The notes: generated by a model from the letters alone, not told the origin. 64,000 nucleotides of DNA from Proteles cristata cristata (GCA_017311185.1 JAESUZ010003897.1:496001-560000), one strand, 5' to 3'. Shown: positions 1 through 11,082, numbered from the stretch's first letter. Numbers and translations are program-made.

Positions 1-300
1 TCACAGCATAAGCAGGCAGCATGAGCTTCACTTCACGTTCATACAGTTCCTTTTGCACTCACGCCCACCCCCTCCAAATCCCACAGGGACGACGTGGAGG
101 TGGATCAGGTGGGTGCTACACATGTGATGGGTTTGTGTCACAGCTGAGAGACTTTGAGCTTAGGAAAACTCCCGATCTTTTATAATGGACTGCAAGCAAA
201 CCACCCAACTTTTGCCTTGGAAGTTGTCATTACTACATTATTTTCTTAGTATATTGTAGAACAAATAAATCTGCCCTCTGTCCCAGAGGAAGACACTATT

Positions 301-577
301 TCTTTCTTTCTTTTTATAAGATGTATTTATTTTGAAAGAAAGACACCCCCACACACACCCCCACACATACACACACACAGTGAGAGAAAGACAGAGAGAG
401 AGAGAGAGCAGGGGAGAGGCAGAGAGAGAGAGAGAGAGGGAGAGAGGGAATCCCAAGCAGGCTCCTAGATGTCAGTGCCGAGCCTGACACAGGGCTTGAT
501 CCCATGAACTGTAAAATCATGACCTGAGCTGAAATCAAGAGTCAGACCCTTAACTGACTCAGCTACCCAGGTGCACC
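301..577 (-). mobile_element. CAN-SINE, full length
   Basis: Head complement CAGCTACCCAGGTGCACC at the right, CT body expanded into CA and GA runs. No clear target duplication. Confidence 0.88.
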
Positions 578-635
578 TTTATCTTCCTTTTGAAAGTATA
601 GCTGTTCACTATACAAATATCTTTTAAAAGATATT

Positions 636-1010
636 CTAAAACAAGGTCTGACACTGCCCTTGCTCTAAAGAAGTACAGAAAAGTGAGAGAACTATGGAGA
701 TTGGTTGCCCAACACATAGTTCCAGGGCCATGAAGTATTTTCTTTTTTGCATGAAAAACGAAGTGAAGTAGGCAGAAGTGAAGTAGCAGCCATCTTCATA
801 GACTTGTAATGTCAGTGCAGAGCACCCAGCAGCTGTTACAGTTGTCTGCTGCCTCACCTGCTGGTGTAAACAGAACAGCAACTCTAGCTCCTGACAGGTC
901 TCCTCCGTCAGCTTCTTCACCTCCTGGATGAATAGCTCTTAGATAAAAAGCACCAGCTGGACTCCTTGCATTACATCCCCACCATTAAAGTTAGAAGCTT
1001 GAAGATGATG
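636..1010 (-). pseudogene. Possible fragment of a processed pseudogene, unidentified
   Basis: On the minus strand a frame runs from about 1,010 down to 636, with one stop near 943 and a terminal TAG/TAA at its end. The part after the stop reads EVKKLTEETCQELELLF and continues for about 100 residues. The first half has the charged, leucine-rich composition of a real protein helix. The second half (rich in F, Y, S) looks less so. It lies between a SINE and an L1 fragment, and I see no poly-A or target duplication. I cannot name the parent, and it may be chance. Confidence 0.25.
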
Positions 1011-1164
1011 AAAGGCCTACCTGAGTTCCAATCCATCCTATATCCAGCTCAGCCTCACAAATTTAAGTTTGTTGTTGCCTCCCTCACGTCACACCCATCT
1101 TCCTTTCCTGAGTACTTACCCTGAGTACTTATAGGCTCTAGAACCAGTCATAGAAACAACAGTG

Positions 1165-1440
1165 TTATATAGATCAATCAGGATAGTATAGTACTGGCAT
1201 AAATTCAATAAACAGATCAATGGAACAAAATAGCCCCCAAATCGATCCACACTTATAAGATTATTTTTAACAAAGGTATCAAAGCAATCCAATGGGGGAA
1301 AGAAAGTCTTGCACAAATAGTTTTGAAATAACAAGATTGCCAAAATTGTTTTGGCTGTCTTAGTTTCTTGCATCTCCACACAAATTTAAAAATCAACTTG
1401 TCTGTTCTCCCAAGAGTCTTCAGAGACTTTGATTCAGATT
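1165..1440 (+). mobile_element. L1 ORF2 fragment, plus
   Basis: The text AGATCAATGGAACAAAATAG, CCAAATCGATCCACACTTAT, CAATGGGGGAAAGAAAGTCTT corresponds to the region after the reverse transcriptase domain of L1 ORF2. It is heavily decayed. An opposite-strand L1 piece follows the SINE at 1,452. Confidence 0.7.
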
Positions 1441-1451
1441 GCATTGTTTTA

Positions 1452-1578
1452 GGGGTGCCTGGGTGGCTCAGTCACTTGAGTGTCTGACCTTGACTCCCGT
1501 CATGATCTCACAGTTTGTGAGTTCAAGCCTCGCATTGGGTTCTGTGCTGACAGCTCAGAGCTTGGAGCCTGCTTTGGA

Positions 1579-1623
<45 letters not shown>

Positions 1624-1687
1624 TGTGTCTACCCTTCTCCCAGTTGTGCTATTTCTCTTGAAAACAAATAAGTAAACATTTTTTAAA
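1452..1687 (+). mobile_element. CAN-SINE, full length, with (GT)n
   Basis: Imperfect duplication AGATTGCATTGTTTT / AGATTGCACTGATTTT on the two sides. The CT body became a (GT)24-like tract at 1,580-1,628. Confidence 0.92.
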
Positions 1688-1689
1688 AG

Positions 1690-2367
1690 ATTGCACTGAT
1701 TTTATTATAGATCAATTTGGGCACAACTAACATGTTAACAGTTTCGGATTTTTCAGTCCATGAATGTATGTTTCTATTATTTAGATCTTTAATTTCCCTC
1801 AGTCAGGCTTTATCCTTTTTCAATGAAGATGTCTTGGACACCTTTTGTTAAATTTGTTCCTAATTATGTTATTTTTTAAATTTAATAATTATGTGTTTTT
1901 TAAATGCTATTATTATAAATAGCATTTAATTTTTTTATTTTCCAGTGGTTTGTTGCTAGTATATTAGCTAAATTTATTTATTAATTATAGCACTGTTTTG
2001 ATATATTCCCTAAGATTTTCTGTGTAAGCAAGCAATCATGTGATCTGTGAATAGAAACAATTTTACCTTTTCCTTTTGAATCTCTATATCTTTTTGTCTG
2101 GCCTTGTTGCATTAGCTAAGACCTCCAATACAATAATACTAGCTGTGTTGCATGTGGATATCCTATCTTTATGCCGTCTTAGAGGGAAAGCATTCCTTTA
2201 GAGGGAAAGCATTCCTTTGTCCATCAATAAACGTGTTACTAGCTGCAGTTTTTGTATGTTTCTACTTATACGATGAACATTTCTATTCTTAATTTGACGA
2301 AAATTTATGTTGTTAATGGTTATTTTATTTTATCAACTTTTTTTCTGTGTTGGTGGACAAGAGACAT
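1690..2367 (-). mobile_element. L1 ORF2 fragment, minus
   Basis: Antisense L1 blocks are visible: GGATTTTTCAGTCCATGAAT, GTTAAATTTGTTCCTAATTA, GCAATCATGTGATCTGTGAA, and AGAGGGAAAGCATTCCTTT, the last partly duplicated at 2,181-2,217. It is the reverse transcriptase side of ORF2 in reverse orientation. Confidence 0.7.
2178..2218. repeat. Direct repeat inside L1 fragment
   Basis: AGAGGGAAAGCATTCCTTT occurs twice in tandem, about 19-20 bases apart. Confidence 0.9.
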
Positions 2368-2385
2368 ACAGCTATATACATTTAT

Positions 2386-2597
2386 TTTTTTAAATTTTTT
2401 AACCGTTTTTATTTCTGAGAAAGACAGCGTGAGAAGGGGAGGGTCAGAGAGAGAGGGAGACACAGAATCTGAAACAGCCTCCAGACTCTGAGCTAGCTGT
2501 CAGCACAGAGCCTGACGCGGGGCTTGAACCCACGAACAGTGAGATCGTGATCTGAGCCTAAGTCGGCTGCCCAACCGACTGAGCCACCCAGGCACCC
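2386..2597 (-). mobile_element. CAN-SINE, full length
   Basis: Flanked by CAGCTATATACATTTAT / CAACTATATACATTTAT. Confidence 0.93.
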
Positions 2598-2745
2598 CCA
2601 ACTATATACATTTATATATCTTGATCTAGATATCTCTCTACATATACACATGTATATATGCACATATATATGTAGCACTATATAGATCAATGGAACAAAA
2701 CATATATAACTATATATATAGCTATAGGTACAGGTATATCTGGAA
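2598..2745. repeat. TA-rich low-complexity stretch
   Basis: Many TATATA and ATATAC units with a GATCAATGGAACAAAA string at 2,686 that also occurs in the L1 piece at 1,217. Confidence 0.8.
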
Positions 2746-3082
2746 CACCCCTTCTGTACAGCTTGTTCCTTTCCAACGCCTTACCCCAGAGATTTTTAGC
2801 CAACTCAGAGGCTCCACACTTTCATGTCTGCCTCCTGAGTTCAGCAGGATCTCTATGCTCTGCTCAGACTCAAGCTACCTGCACTATAGTTAGGAATTTT
2901 TCCCTAGGCAAAGAGCTGGTCAATCATGAGACTCACCTCATGTGTTTTCTTTCTCTCAGAAACTGTTGTCTATGCAATTAATTGTACACTGTCTGAAAGT
3001 AGTTGCTGAATATGTTTAAGGCAGTTTTACACTTGATTATTCCACTATGACCAGCAAAATTTCAAAAATGGTTTCCTCTTCT

Positions 3083-3260
3083 TAAAGTTTATTTCCGAGA
3101 GAGAGAGAGAAAGAAAAAGAGAGGCAGAGAGAGTCCCAAGCAGGCTCTATACTCTCAGTGCAGAGCTTAGTGTGGGACTCGATCTCGCGAACTGTGAAAT
3201 CATGACCTGAGCCAAAATCAAAAGTCAGACACCTAGCCAACTGAGACACCCAGATACCCC
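3083..3260 (-). mobile_element. CAN-SINE
   Basis: Diverged head, GAGACACCCAGATACCCC. GA-rich body at 3,098-3,135. Confidence 0.88.
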
Positions 3261-3736
3261 TTCTTTCTCTTAATTAAGGAATAACAGGATTCTTATTTTT
3301 TTAATTTCCAATTTCTCTGTATTTTCCAAATTACTTCAATGCAGTTTTCCCTGTACTCAGGAAAAACCTATGGTTTTAAATATATGTGTATTTATTTTGG
3401 CACAACTATGATCATTTTGCTTCTACCCTGGGGTGAACACACTGTACTTTGAAGGTCAACATTGGATCCTGGGATCAAGTTGAAAAGATCATTAGCTAGA
3501 AGAGCCGTAGAAAACAAACATTACAGTAAGGAATTGGAACATGATGTTTCTCTTAGAGTATCATGTCTACATTCAGGTAAGAATAAGGGTAAAGGTGAAA
3601 GGCCAAAAGATATATGCTAAGTGAATTTGTCACTATTCTTTTGGCAAGGAAAAATAGGTTAATGGATATTGGGTAGATAATTTAAAATGTCTGCCATGAG
3701 CTCTAACAATTGAGGCCTAAGAAATCCTCTAGTTCA

Positions 3737-3854
3737 GGGATGCCTGGCTGGCTCAGTTGGTAGATAGAAACAACGACTTTTCATCTTGGGGTTGCGAGTT
3801 TGAGCCCTAAGTTGAGTGTAGAGATTACTTAAAAATAAAATCTTAAAAGAAAAG
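3737..3854 (+). mobile_element. Head-only CAN-SINE (no CT body)
   Basis: GGGATGCCTGGCTGGCTCAG to GTGTAGAGATTACTTAAAAA. Flanks GAAATCCTCTAGTTCA / GAAATCATCTAGTTTA form the duplication. Confidence 0.87.
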
Positions 3855-3977
3855 GAAATCATCTAGTTTATACTCATTTTGCAAATAAAACCGAAGCCTG
3901 ATGAAGTTAATTTGTTTGCTTCAGTAATAATGCTTTTTAATGATAACAAGTTGGAGTAGAAAGAATATGACATTTTT

Positions 3978-4172
3978 TGAAGTTTATTTTATTGATTTTG
4001 AGAGAGAGAGAGCATGCATGTACGGAAAGGGCAGAGAGAGAATCCCAAGCAGGCTCCACACTGATAGCATGGAGCCTCATGTCAGGCTCGAACTCATGAA
4101 CCGTGAGATCATGACATGAACCAAAATCAAGAGTCCTGACTCTTAAGTGACTGAACTACCCACATGCCCCAA
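3978..4172 (-). mobile_element. CAN-SINE, first of two at one target
   Basis: Bounded by AAGAATATGACATTTT at 3,961 and 4,173. The second copy was then used by the next SINE. Confidence 0.93.
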
Positions 4173-4189
4173 AAGAATATGACATTTTA

Positions 4190-4416
4190 GGGGTGCCTGG
4201 GTGGCTCAGTCGGTTAAGCGTCCGACTTCGGCTCTGGTCATGATCTCATGGTTCGTGGGTTCGAGCCCCACGTCGGGCTCTGTGCTGACAGCTGGCTCAG
4301 AGCCTGGAGCCTGTCTTCGGATTCTGTGACTCCTTCTCTCTCTGACCCTCCCCTGCTCACGTTGTCTCTATCTCTCTCTCAAATATAAATAAAACATTTA
4401 AAAAAATAAAAAAAAA
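4190..4416 (+). mobile_element. CAN-SINE, second at the same target
   Basis: Bounded by AAGAATATGACATTTTA at 4,173-4,189 and 4,417-4,433, both exact. Low divergence. Confidence 0.95.
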
Positions 4417-4439
4417 AAGAATATGACATTTTAAGATTT

Positions 4440-4640
4440 GTTTTTACTTGTAGAGTCATATTCTGCCACTTCAGGGCAAGTTATTTAACCTTTCTGAGTC
4501 TCAACTCTCTTCATCTCTAAAATGATAGTAATCTTACCTACTTCAGCTGATTGTTGTGAAAATTAAATGTATAAGCTTATAGCTAATCCCAAATAAATGG
4601 CTGGTACTCAGTAAATATTATCATCCTATTCTTCCAGTTA
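4440..4640 (+). mobile_element. MIR
   Basis: GGGCAAGTTATTTAACCTTT, CTCTAAAATGATAGTAATCT, GTTGTGAAAATTAAATG and GGCTGGTACTCAGTAAATAT occur in MIR order. Confidence 0.87.
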
Positions 4641-4845
4641 TTTGTGGAATAGTGACACTGTCTACAATAATTCATTTAGAGACTGAAAAAAGAAATTCAT
4701 AAAACTTAACAAATACTGAAATGATATGGTTGTTATAGAACAATGAGGCTACAAACATTTTAAAGAGTAGGTAGGACAAAGAAATAAGCATATTTTAATT
4801 TATATATGTTGATAATACCTGTGATTTTATGTAGCTACTTGATTG

Positions 4846-5600
4846 GGTTTTGAGGTGCCCAGATATTTGGTAAAATATTATTTTGGGTTTATCTGTGAAG
4901 GTGTTTCTTATGAGATTAGCATTTGAATCAATAAACTAAGTAAAGTACATTCCCACACAAATGTGGGTGGGTCTCATCCAATCAGCTGAAGGACTTGAAA
5001 AAAACAAAAAAAGGTTAAATTTCTCTCAAGTGAAAAAGAATTTTTTATGCCTGCAGACTCAAACTGAAACATCAATTCTTCCTAGGTCTCAAGCCAGCCA
5101 GCCTTTGAATTGGAAATGAAAACTGGTTCTCTTGGGTCTCAGGCCTTTGAACTTGGACTGTAACTGTACCACTGGCTCTCCTTAGTCTCCAGATTGCTAA
5201 CTCACCCTGCATATCTTGGATCTTGTCAGCCCCCGTAATTGCATGAGCAAACGGCTTATAATAAATCTCTTTATAAGTAGAAATATGTAGGGGCGCCTGA
5301 GTGCCTCAATTGGTTAGGCACCTGACTCAGGTCATGATCTCATGGTTCGTGGGTTCGAGCCCTGTGTCAGACTGTGCTGACAGCTCAGAGCCTGGAGCCT
5401 GCTTTGGATTCTGTGTCTCCTTCTATCTCTGCCCTTCCCCTGCTCATACTCTGTCTCTGTCTCTCAAAAATAAATAAACATTAACAAAAATTTTTAAATA
5501 GAAATATATAGAAACAGAATTCTTAGGGTATGTATGTATATAGATACATATAAATATAGACACATCTGTATATCTGTATCTGTATTATCTAGAGAACCCT
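4846..5600 (+). mobile_element. Old LTR-like interspersed repeat, split by a SINE
   Basis: It contains GGTGTTTCTTATGAGATTAG, CATCCAATCAGCTGAAGG, repeated tracts of the form GGTTCTCTTGGGTCTC, and CTTATAATAAATCTCTTTAT, ending TCTAGAGAACCCTAAT. This set of blocks recurs in many mammalian genomes. I recognise the layout but do not assign the family with certainty. The SINE at 5,290-5,498 interrupts the AATAAATCTC/TATA part. Confidence 0.6.
5290..5498 (+). mobile_element. CAN-SINE
   Basis: Flanks TAGAAATATGTAG / TAGAAATATATAG. It sits in the old LTR-like repeat. Confidence 0.93.
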
Positions 5601-6989
5601 AATAAAATACCATAGATATACCCACGCACACACTTATTCCTCGCATTTTCATAACAGTCAGTAAGTGAGAATCCATTTCAGGGAATGCTTATCCAACCAC
5701 AGGAAGTCGGAAAATAGTGGACAACAGCTAACTTCTCACAACTGATAAGTCTCTCGGGGAATATATCTGTTTTTCTGAGAACACAGCTCTTCTCCCAAAG
5801 AACATGGTCAGTTCTAGGAGAAATAGAGGTGACTCAGGAGCAGCAGAACCAAGGAAGACATGTCAATCAAATCACTCCTGAAAGGGTTACCTTGAGCAAT
5901 AGAAAGTTATCTTTTTGTAACATTTCCTTTCATGGGGCCCTCAAGCAACTAGTTTTTGCAATTCTTTATTTGTGCCTCGGCAGTATCATGAATCATATTT
6001 TGTGATTTGTTTCCTCACCAGTTGGTGACTGATGGCAGCTAAATGGAGAATGCACTATGTAGAATACATTTTTCTAATCCGTTTACTTATTTGGACTAAG
6101 TGCTATCATCAACTCATTAAATAAATGTTTTATGATCCTGACTTTTAAGTCTCTAAAATAAAAATGATAATATTTTCAATATATTTAATAAATAGGAGAA
6201 CTACAAAAAGTAAAAGCACTGGTTTAGTTTTCAGAATGGAAATGGTGCAAATATAAAACATTACTGCAAACACTAGAAGGCACTATTTCTCTACTGAGGC
6301 AGAAAATGAACATAATGCAAATTTCTCATATTCTGAATTCCTCTTCCTCAGTAGCTATTCAAGAACAAAAAGTACAGTTTAACAAATTTAGAAATATACA
6401 TTTCTACAGTGTACTAAGCAGTGTGAAGAAAAAAGGGAGGGGGGAGGAGAACTGCCAAGATAAAGGACACAATGAAAAATGTAAATTCAATAAAAAGAAG
6501 ACAGAAACAAAAACCTGCAAAAAGTGATAAAGGAAAAAAAGGGATAATTGAGAAGAAAATGAGGTCAAAGCAAGTTTCTTTTGTAAGACATAATATATGG
6601 GAACTATTTGCCATGTCATAGCTCTCCATCACGTTACTTTGAAAAATTCTAATTATAATTAATCAGTGGCTCTGTAGGTCTGCACTGGCTCCTCTACCCA
6701 ATCTCAGCCATTCTGTTTCTCTCAACTGTACCTTACAAGAAAGAAACTTGAAATGCATCAGAATCCATAATGAAGGAGGACAAGGGGGAGGGGTTTGGAG
6801 TTACCATGGAAATGCAAATACTGTTTGATAGTATTGGTTGATAGGAAGGAGGGTAGACAAATGTCCTGCTTATCCTTCTCTAGTTGATTATTTCTGAATA
6901 CTTAGTTGAGACTTTCAAAGGACTTGAAGGTAATCTGAATGATGGAGAACTAGACTGGCCTGGACTCTTTGGTTAGAGGTTTCTTTCTT
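5600..6989. other. TE-poor non-coding block
   Basis: No SINE or L1 recognised in about 1.4 kb, one of the longest such stretches left of the CpG island. It holds two exact octamers, ATGCAAAT, at 6,315-6,322 and 6,812-6,819. No gene-like frame. Confidence 0.6.
6800..6819. promoter_or_regulatory. Overlapping RFX X-box-like site and POU octamer
   Basis: GTTACCATGGAAAT (6,800-6,813) differs at its last base from the palindromic X-box bound by RFX factors. It overlaps ATGCAAAT (6,812-6,819), the exact POU/OCT octamer. Function is inferred from motif match only. Confidence 0.4.
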
Positions 6990-7099
6990 TTCTTTCTTTT
7001 TTTTTTTTTAAAGTCAGCTCTATATCCAACATGGGGCTCAAACTCACAACCTGGGTCAACATGCTCTACTGAGCTCTACTAAACTAGTCAAGTGCCCCT
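6990..7099 (-). mobile_element. Head-only CAN-SINE
   Basis: Flanks TAGAGGTTTCTTTCT / TAGAGGCTTCTTTTT. Poly-T at 7,000-7,010. Confidence 0.85.
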
Positions 7100-7559
7100 A
7101 GAGGCTTCTTTTTCTTGAAATCTTGGGACTTTAGGTTCCACAAAAGCTGAGATTCAATTGTTGTTACTGTCAATTTTGTTTTCTTTTTCTTTCTCTGAAA
7201 AAAATACCTTCTGAACCTTTTAATTCTTGGCAATTAAAGGATAACCAGGAGGAGGTGGCATAGAGCTGGCTGCTTAGGATCTGATCTAGTTTTAAAGATG
7301 GATCTCGAGGTTGACATCTATCAGTCTATCTTTACTTTGATTTAGGGAAAGAAACAGGAATTAAAGATCACACATTTGTCCAAATCACATATTATACACT
7401 TAAGAACCGAGGCAATCATGGCTCAAGACTCTGAGGAAATTTTATTAATTTTGCTTTGAGGAAATTTAGGAAATCAAAGAGGCTTATTTAGCAAATTGGG
7501 GTTTAGACTGGAGGTTAGAACACCTGGCCAAACAATTTCCCAATAATCAATCTTCTATC

Positions 7560-7675
7560 AAGCTATGAACTCTCAGAAGATCATGTTTTACATCTTTATT
7601 GTCTTTGTACCCACAATGCCTGGCATATAGCAGGTACTCAATAAAGAGTAGTTGAATGAATAAACATGAAAACAT
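7560..7675 (+). mobile_element. L2/MIR3-type 3' end
   Basis: TACATCTTTATTGTCTTTGT, CCACAATGCCTGGCATATAG, CAGGTACTCAATAAAGAGTA, TTGAATGAATAAAC. Confidence 0.65.
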
Positions 7676-7723
7676 TCTCCTGGAGTTATATATTTAGGCT
7701 ATCAACTTTTTGTTTTTCTCTGA

Positions 7724-7829
7724 TTTTTAAAAGTTTATTTATGTAATCTGTACACCCAACATGGTACTTGAACTCATGACCCAATATCAAGAGTCATATG
7801 CTGGTTCCATTGAGCCAGCCAGGCACCTC
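7724..7829 (-). mobile_element. Head-only CAN-SINE
   Basis: Contains TGTACACCCAACATGG and GAGCCAGCCAGGCACC. Confidence 0.88.
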
Positions 7830-8078
7830 TTCCCTGATCTTTTTTCAATTCTTGTTTTCATTGGATGGCATGCTAATGATGGAAAGTATCAACAGTTGCC
7901 TTCTCACCTCTTATCAAGAAGAGTGTCTGAATCTAAAGAACACAACTGAGGATGGTGCCAATCTCTGAGTCAGAGAGAGGGGAGGACTTTAAAAGCCAGT
8001 AAATAATTTTGTAATGATCTCAAGCTCCTTGGAGGAGCAAGAAAGAAACCATTGGGAACTTGTTAACACAATGGGGAG

Positions 8079-8117
8079 TTTGTTGTTGTTGTTGTTTTTA
8101 ATAATAACACTTTTTTT

Positions 8118-8148
<31 letters not shown>

Positions 8149-8406
8149 CGGGCACAAGTGAGTGAGGGCAGAGAATCCTAGGAGGGGCAGAGAAAGAGAG
8201 AGAGAGAAAGAGAGAGAGAGAAAGTGTGGCTCATCTGAAGCAGGGCTTGTGTTTACCCAAAGTGGGGCTTTTGCTCACCAGAAATGGGGCTCATGCTCAC
8301 CCGATGTGGGCCTCAAACTCACCTGATGTGGGACTCAAACTCACAAACTGTGAGATCATGACCTGAGCCAAAGTCATATGCTTAACCACTGACCCACCCA
8401 GGCGCC
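8079..8406 (-). mobile_element. CAN-SINE enlarged by an internal tandem repeat
   Basis: Flanks AACACAATGGGGA / AACACAATGGAGA. The body between the GA-rich part and the head is stretched by five 22-bp units at 8,243-8,352. Confidence 0.92.
8243..8352. repeat. 22-bp x 5 imperfect tandem repeat in a SINE
   Basis: Units begin at 8,243, 8,265, 8,287, 8,309 and 8,331, each of the type GGGCTCATGCTCACCCGATGTG (22 bases). Confidence 0.9.
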
Positions 8407-9099
8407 TAACACAATGGAGACTCTTGATGATAGATGATACATTCTTTCTTCGATATGAATTTAGACTTTGATATCTTCAGGAAAAATCACTAATGCAAGT
8501 CCTTGGGAGATATACTTACCTTATAAGCATGAGATATAAGATATACTTATCTTATAAATGACCAAGGGACTGGCAGTGTAGTTGCTCACCTAGTTGAAGT
8601 TCAGAAAATTACTTGAGACAAGAGTCAATAAGACTGGGTACCCCATTGGTGAAAAATCCTTGCCCAACAGAAGCAGGTAAGTAGTGATATGAAACATTGT
8701 CAGCCTTCTTAGAGTGACTTGTGCTGACTTCTTTCTACTCTTATAGTCTCTTTGAAAAATAATAAGGTCTTGACTGAGGCAAATGGAAAGAGAAAGGTCC
8801 AGGGGAAGAAATATTTTCCTAGGGAAGGAGCAGGAACAGTTTTTTTCCCAAGAATAGTGTGGGGTTGTAGGACTATCTTGAAGAAGAGGTGTGTGGGGAA
8901 GAGGCAGGGCAAGAGTCTGGACTGTCCTGTTAGGAAGGAAGGGGAGGGCTCCATGAAGTGTCCATCCAAATGAAGTCTTTGGGTGCTTTTCCTTCTGGAA
9001 TGCAAAGGAAAGCTCAAGTTAGTTGATATGTTAACTCTTGTCTCTTGTATATTATAGTTTCCTTTGTAAATAATTATTTTTCTATTCCAGCAGAGTCTG
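8407..9099. other. Unassigned non-coding sequence
   Basis: A minus-strand frame of 102 codons (8,709-9,017) overlaps a plus-strand frame of 73 codons. Neither has recognisable motifs. I see nothing else. Confidence 0.5.
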
Positions 9100-9480
9100 T
9101 TGTCTTAATTTGTATTGGTAAGGAGGAAAGGGCTCTTCCACCATTGTTCTTTTAAACACTCCAGGAGAGAGTATAATCCCAACAGGTGGATTCTAGCTGT
9201 TAGCTTATTAAGGCCTTGGTTTTTTGCCACATGGACCTCTTCGCATGAGATGGCAACTAGCTTCCCCACGATGGATGATCCAAGAAAGACCAACACAGAA
9301 ACTAGACTTTATGGCCTAACCTTGGAGTGACATACCAACACTTCTACCATATTCTAATGTTCACATAAACCAATGCCGATACAGTGTGGGAGGGCACCAC
9401 AGAAGGAAATAAGTACCCAGAGGCAGGAAGGATCACTGAGAGCTGTCTCAGAATTTGGCTCCCACAGGTGAAATTCCTAA
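9100..9480 (+). repeat. Old mammalian interspersed repeat, family unassigned
   Basis: The blocks ATGGCCTAACCTTGGAGTGACAT, ACCATATTCTAATGTTCACAT, GTGTGGGAGGGCACCACA and GGCAGGAAGGATCACTGAGA, ending in CTCCCACAG, follow the layout of a medium-reiterated mammalian element. A second copy of the same layout is at 41,060-41,450. Confidence 0.5.
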
Positions 9481-9655
9481 ACGTATTTGATCACAAAACC
9501 CTTTCTTTGATATTTCCCTGGGACTATTGTTCAATGGAACACATTTTAGAAAATACTGTTATAGGTAATGGAAATCCACTGGAATTTCTGCAAAGTTATG
9601 GCATCAATCTATGTTTTATTTTTTGAAAATAAAACTACTACCATCTCTACTTTAT

Positions 9656-9886
9656 TTTTTTTATTTTTTAATTTTTTTAATGTTTTATTTATTTCTAGGA
9701 GAGAGAGAGAGAGACAGCATGAGCAGGGGAGGGTCAGAGAGAGAGGGAGTCACAGACTGAAACAGGCTCCAGGCTCTGAGCTGGCAGTCAGCACAGAGCC
9801 CGACGCAGGGCTTGAACCCACGAACCGCGAGATCATGACCTAAGCGAAAGTCGGACGCTTAACCGACTAAGCCACCCAGGCGCCCC
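9656..9886 (-). mobile_element. CAN-SINE, young type
   Basis: Flanks TACCATCTCTACTTTA / TACCGTCTCTACTTTA. Carries the GCGAAAGTCGGACGCTTAAC head (young subfamily). Confidence 0.95.
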
Positions 9887-10264
9887 TACCGTCTCTACTT
9901 TAAAAGATACTGGCAGAAAGAAACATGTTGAATGAACTGAAAAAAGGGGAAAGATTAAAACTTGGGAAACTCCAGTTAGGAAGTGTTACAATATTGTAGG
10001 TCAGAGGTAATGGCCATGCAGATAAAAAGAAGGAGCTAAGGTGAGATAGACTGTGGAGGCAGAAACTACAGAACAATGTGTGGTTGTGAAAGAGAGAGGA
10101 ATCCCAAATGACTGATTTCTAGCTTATGTGGTCATGTCCATGATGAGTCTGTTAACCAACAGTGGGAATACAGAATGAGGAGTAGGTTTGGGAGAAAATT
10201 TGATGAATTCAGTTCTAGATATCTCGGAATGTGATGCTAGCAAGGGACCTATTTAGATGAATAT

Positions 10265-10445
10265 GTCAATTAGAATTATTTTGGCTGCAAGTGACAAAAC
10301 CTTACTCAAATAAGCTGGAACAATAAGGACAATATTTAGTTCACAAATCAGAAATCCAGAGGTAGAATGGGCTTCAGGGTTGACCTAAAGTATCTCCAGT
10401 TCCATTTCCCTTTTCTTGCCTCTGTTGTTTTCCTTGTATCAGCCT
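10265..10445 (+). repeat. Old mammalian interspersed repeat fragment
   Basis: The text GGCTGCAAGTGACAAAACC, ATAAGCTGGAACAATAAGGA, AGAAATCCAGAGGTAGAATG has the order of a conserved medium-reiterated element. The family is not assigned. Confidence 0.5.
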
Positions 10446-10512
10446 CTTAAACTGATTTTTAAGATTGCTGCAACTTTTCTGCCTCATACTTGCACAAGAC
10501 TTAAAGAGTTTG

Positions 10513-10744
10513 GGAGCGCCTGGGTGGCTTAGTCGGTTGAACGTCCGACTTTCGCTTAGGTCATGATCTCGCGGTTCGTGGGTTTGAGCCCCGCGTCGGG
10601 CTCTGTGCTGACTGCCAGCTCAGAGCCTGAAACCTATTTCAGAGTCTGTGTCTCCCTCTCTCTCTGACCCTCCCCTGCTCACGCTGTCTCTCTCTCTCTC
10701 TCTCCTAGAAAAAAAAATTTTTTTTAAAGAAAAAAGAAAAAAAA
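10513..10744 (+). mobile_element. CAN-SINE, young type
   Basis: Exact duplication AGACTTAAAGAGTTTG at 10,497 and 10,745. Confidence 0.96.
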
Positions 10745-11082
10745 AGACTTAAAGAGTTTGGGGCAGGTTATCCCCAAATACACCACTTTGACATCTTGAT
10801 TATTTTGAATTAATGTTACTTAAGAAATGACCAGTATAAGAAAGATACTCTGATCCTCTGTCCCCTAAAGACAGAAAACAAATTCCCCATGTAAAGCATA
10901 CTCTCCTTGCATTTGGAGGGTAGAAGGCGTATCTTGTTGCCTGAAATAAGATATTTTGGGCTAAGAAGATTATAGAAACAAACCTAGTTATTCCTTCATG
11001 AATTTGCTACTCAGAGCCCACACTTCATTGTCTTGTCAATTCTTCACAAATTTATTATCTGTGTCTAAAAGGTATAAAAACT

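Noticed and set aside
4190..4260. tRNA-like A and B boxes in many places
   Set aside because: These are the tRNA-derived heads of SINEs. None has a complete cloverleaf with acceptor stem, so no tRNA gene is called.
3961..4433. Regularly recurring direct repeats that could suggest an array
   Set aside because: The repeats are target-site duplications around SINEs. There is no CRISPR-type spacing and the genome is mammalian.
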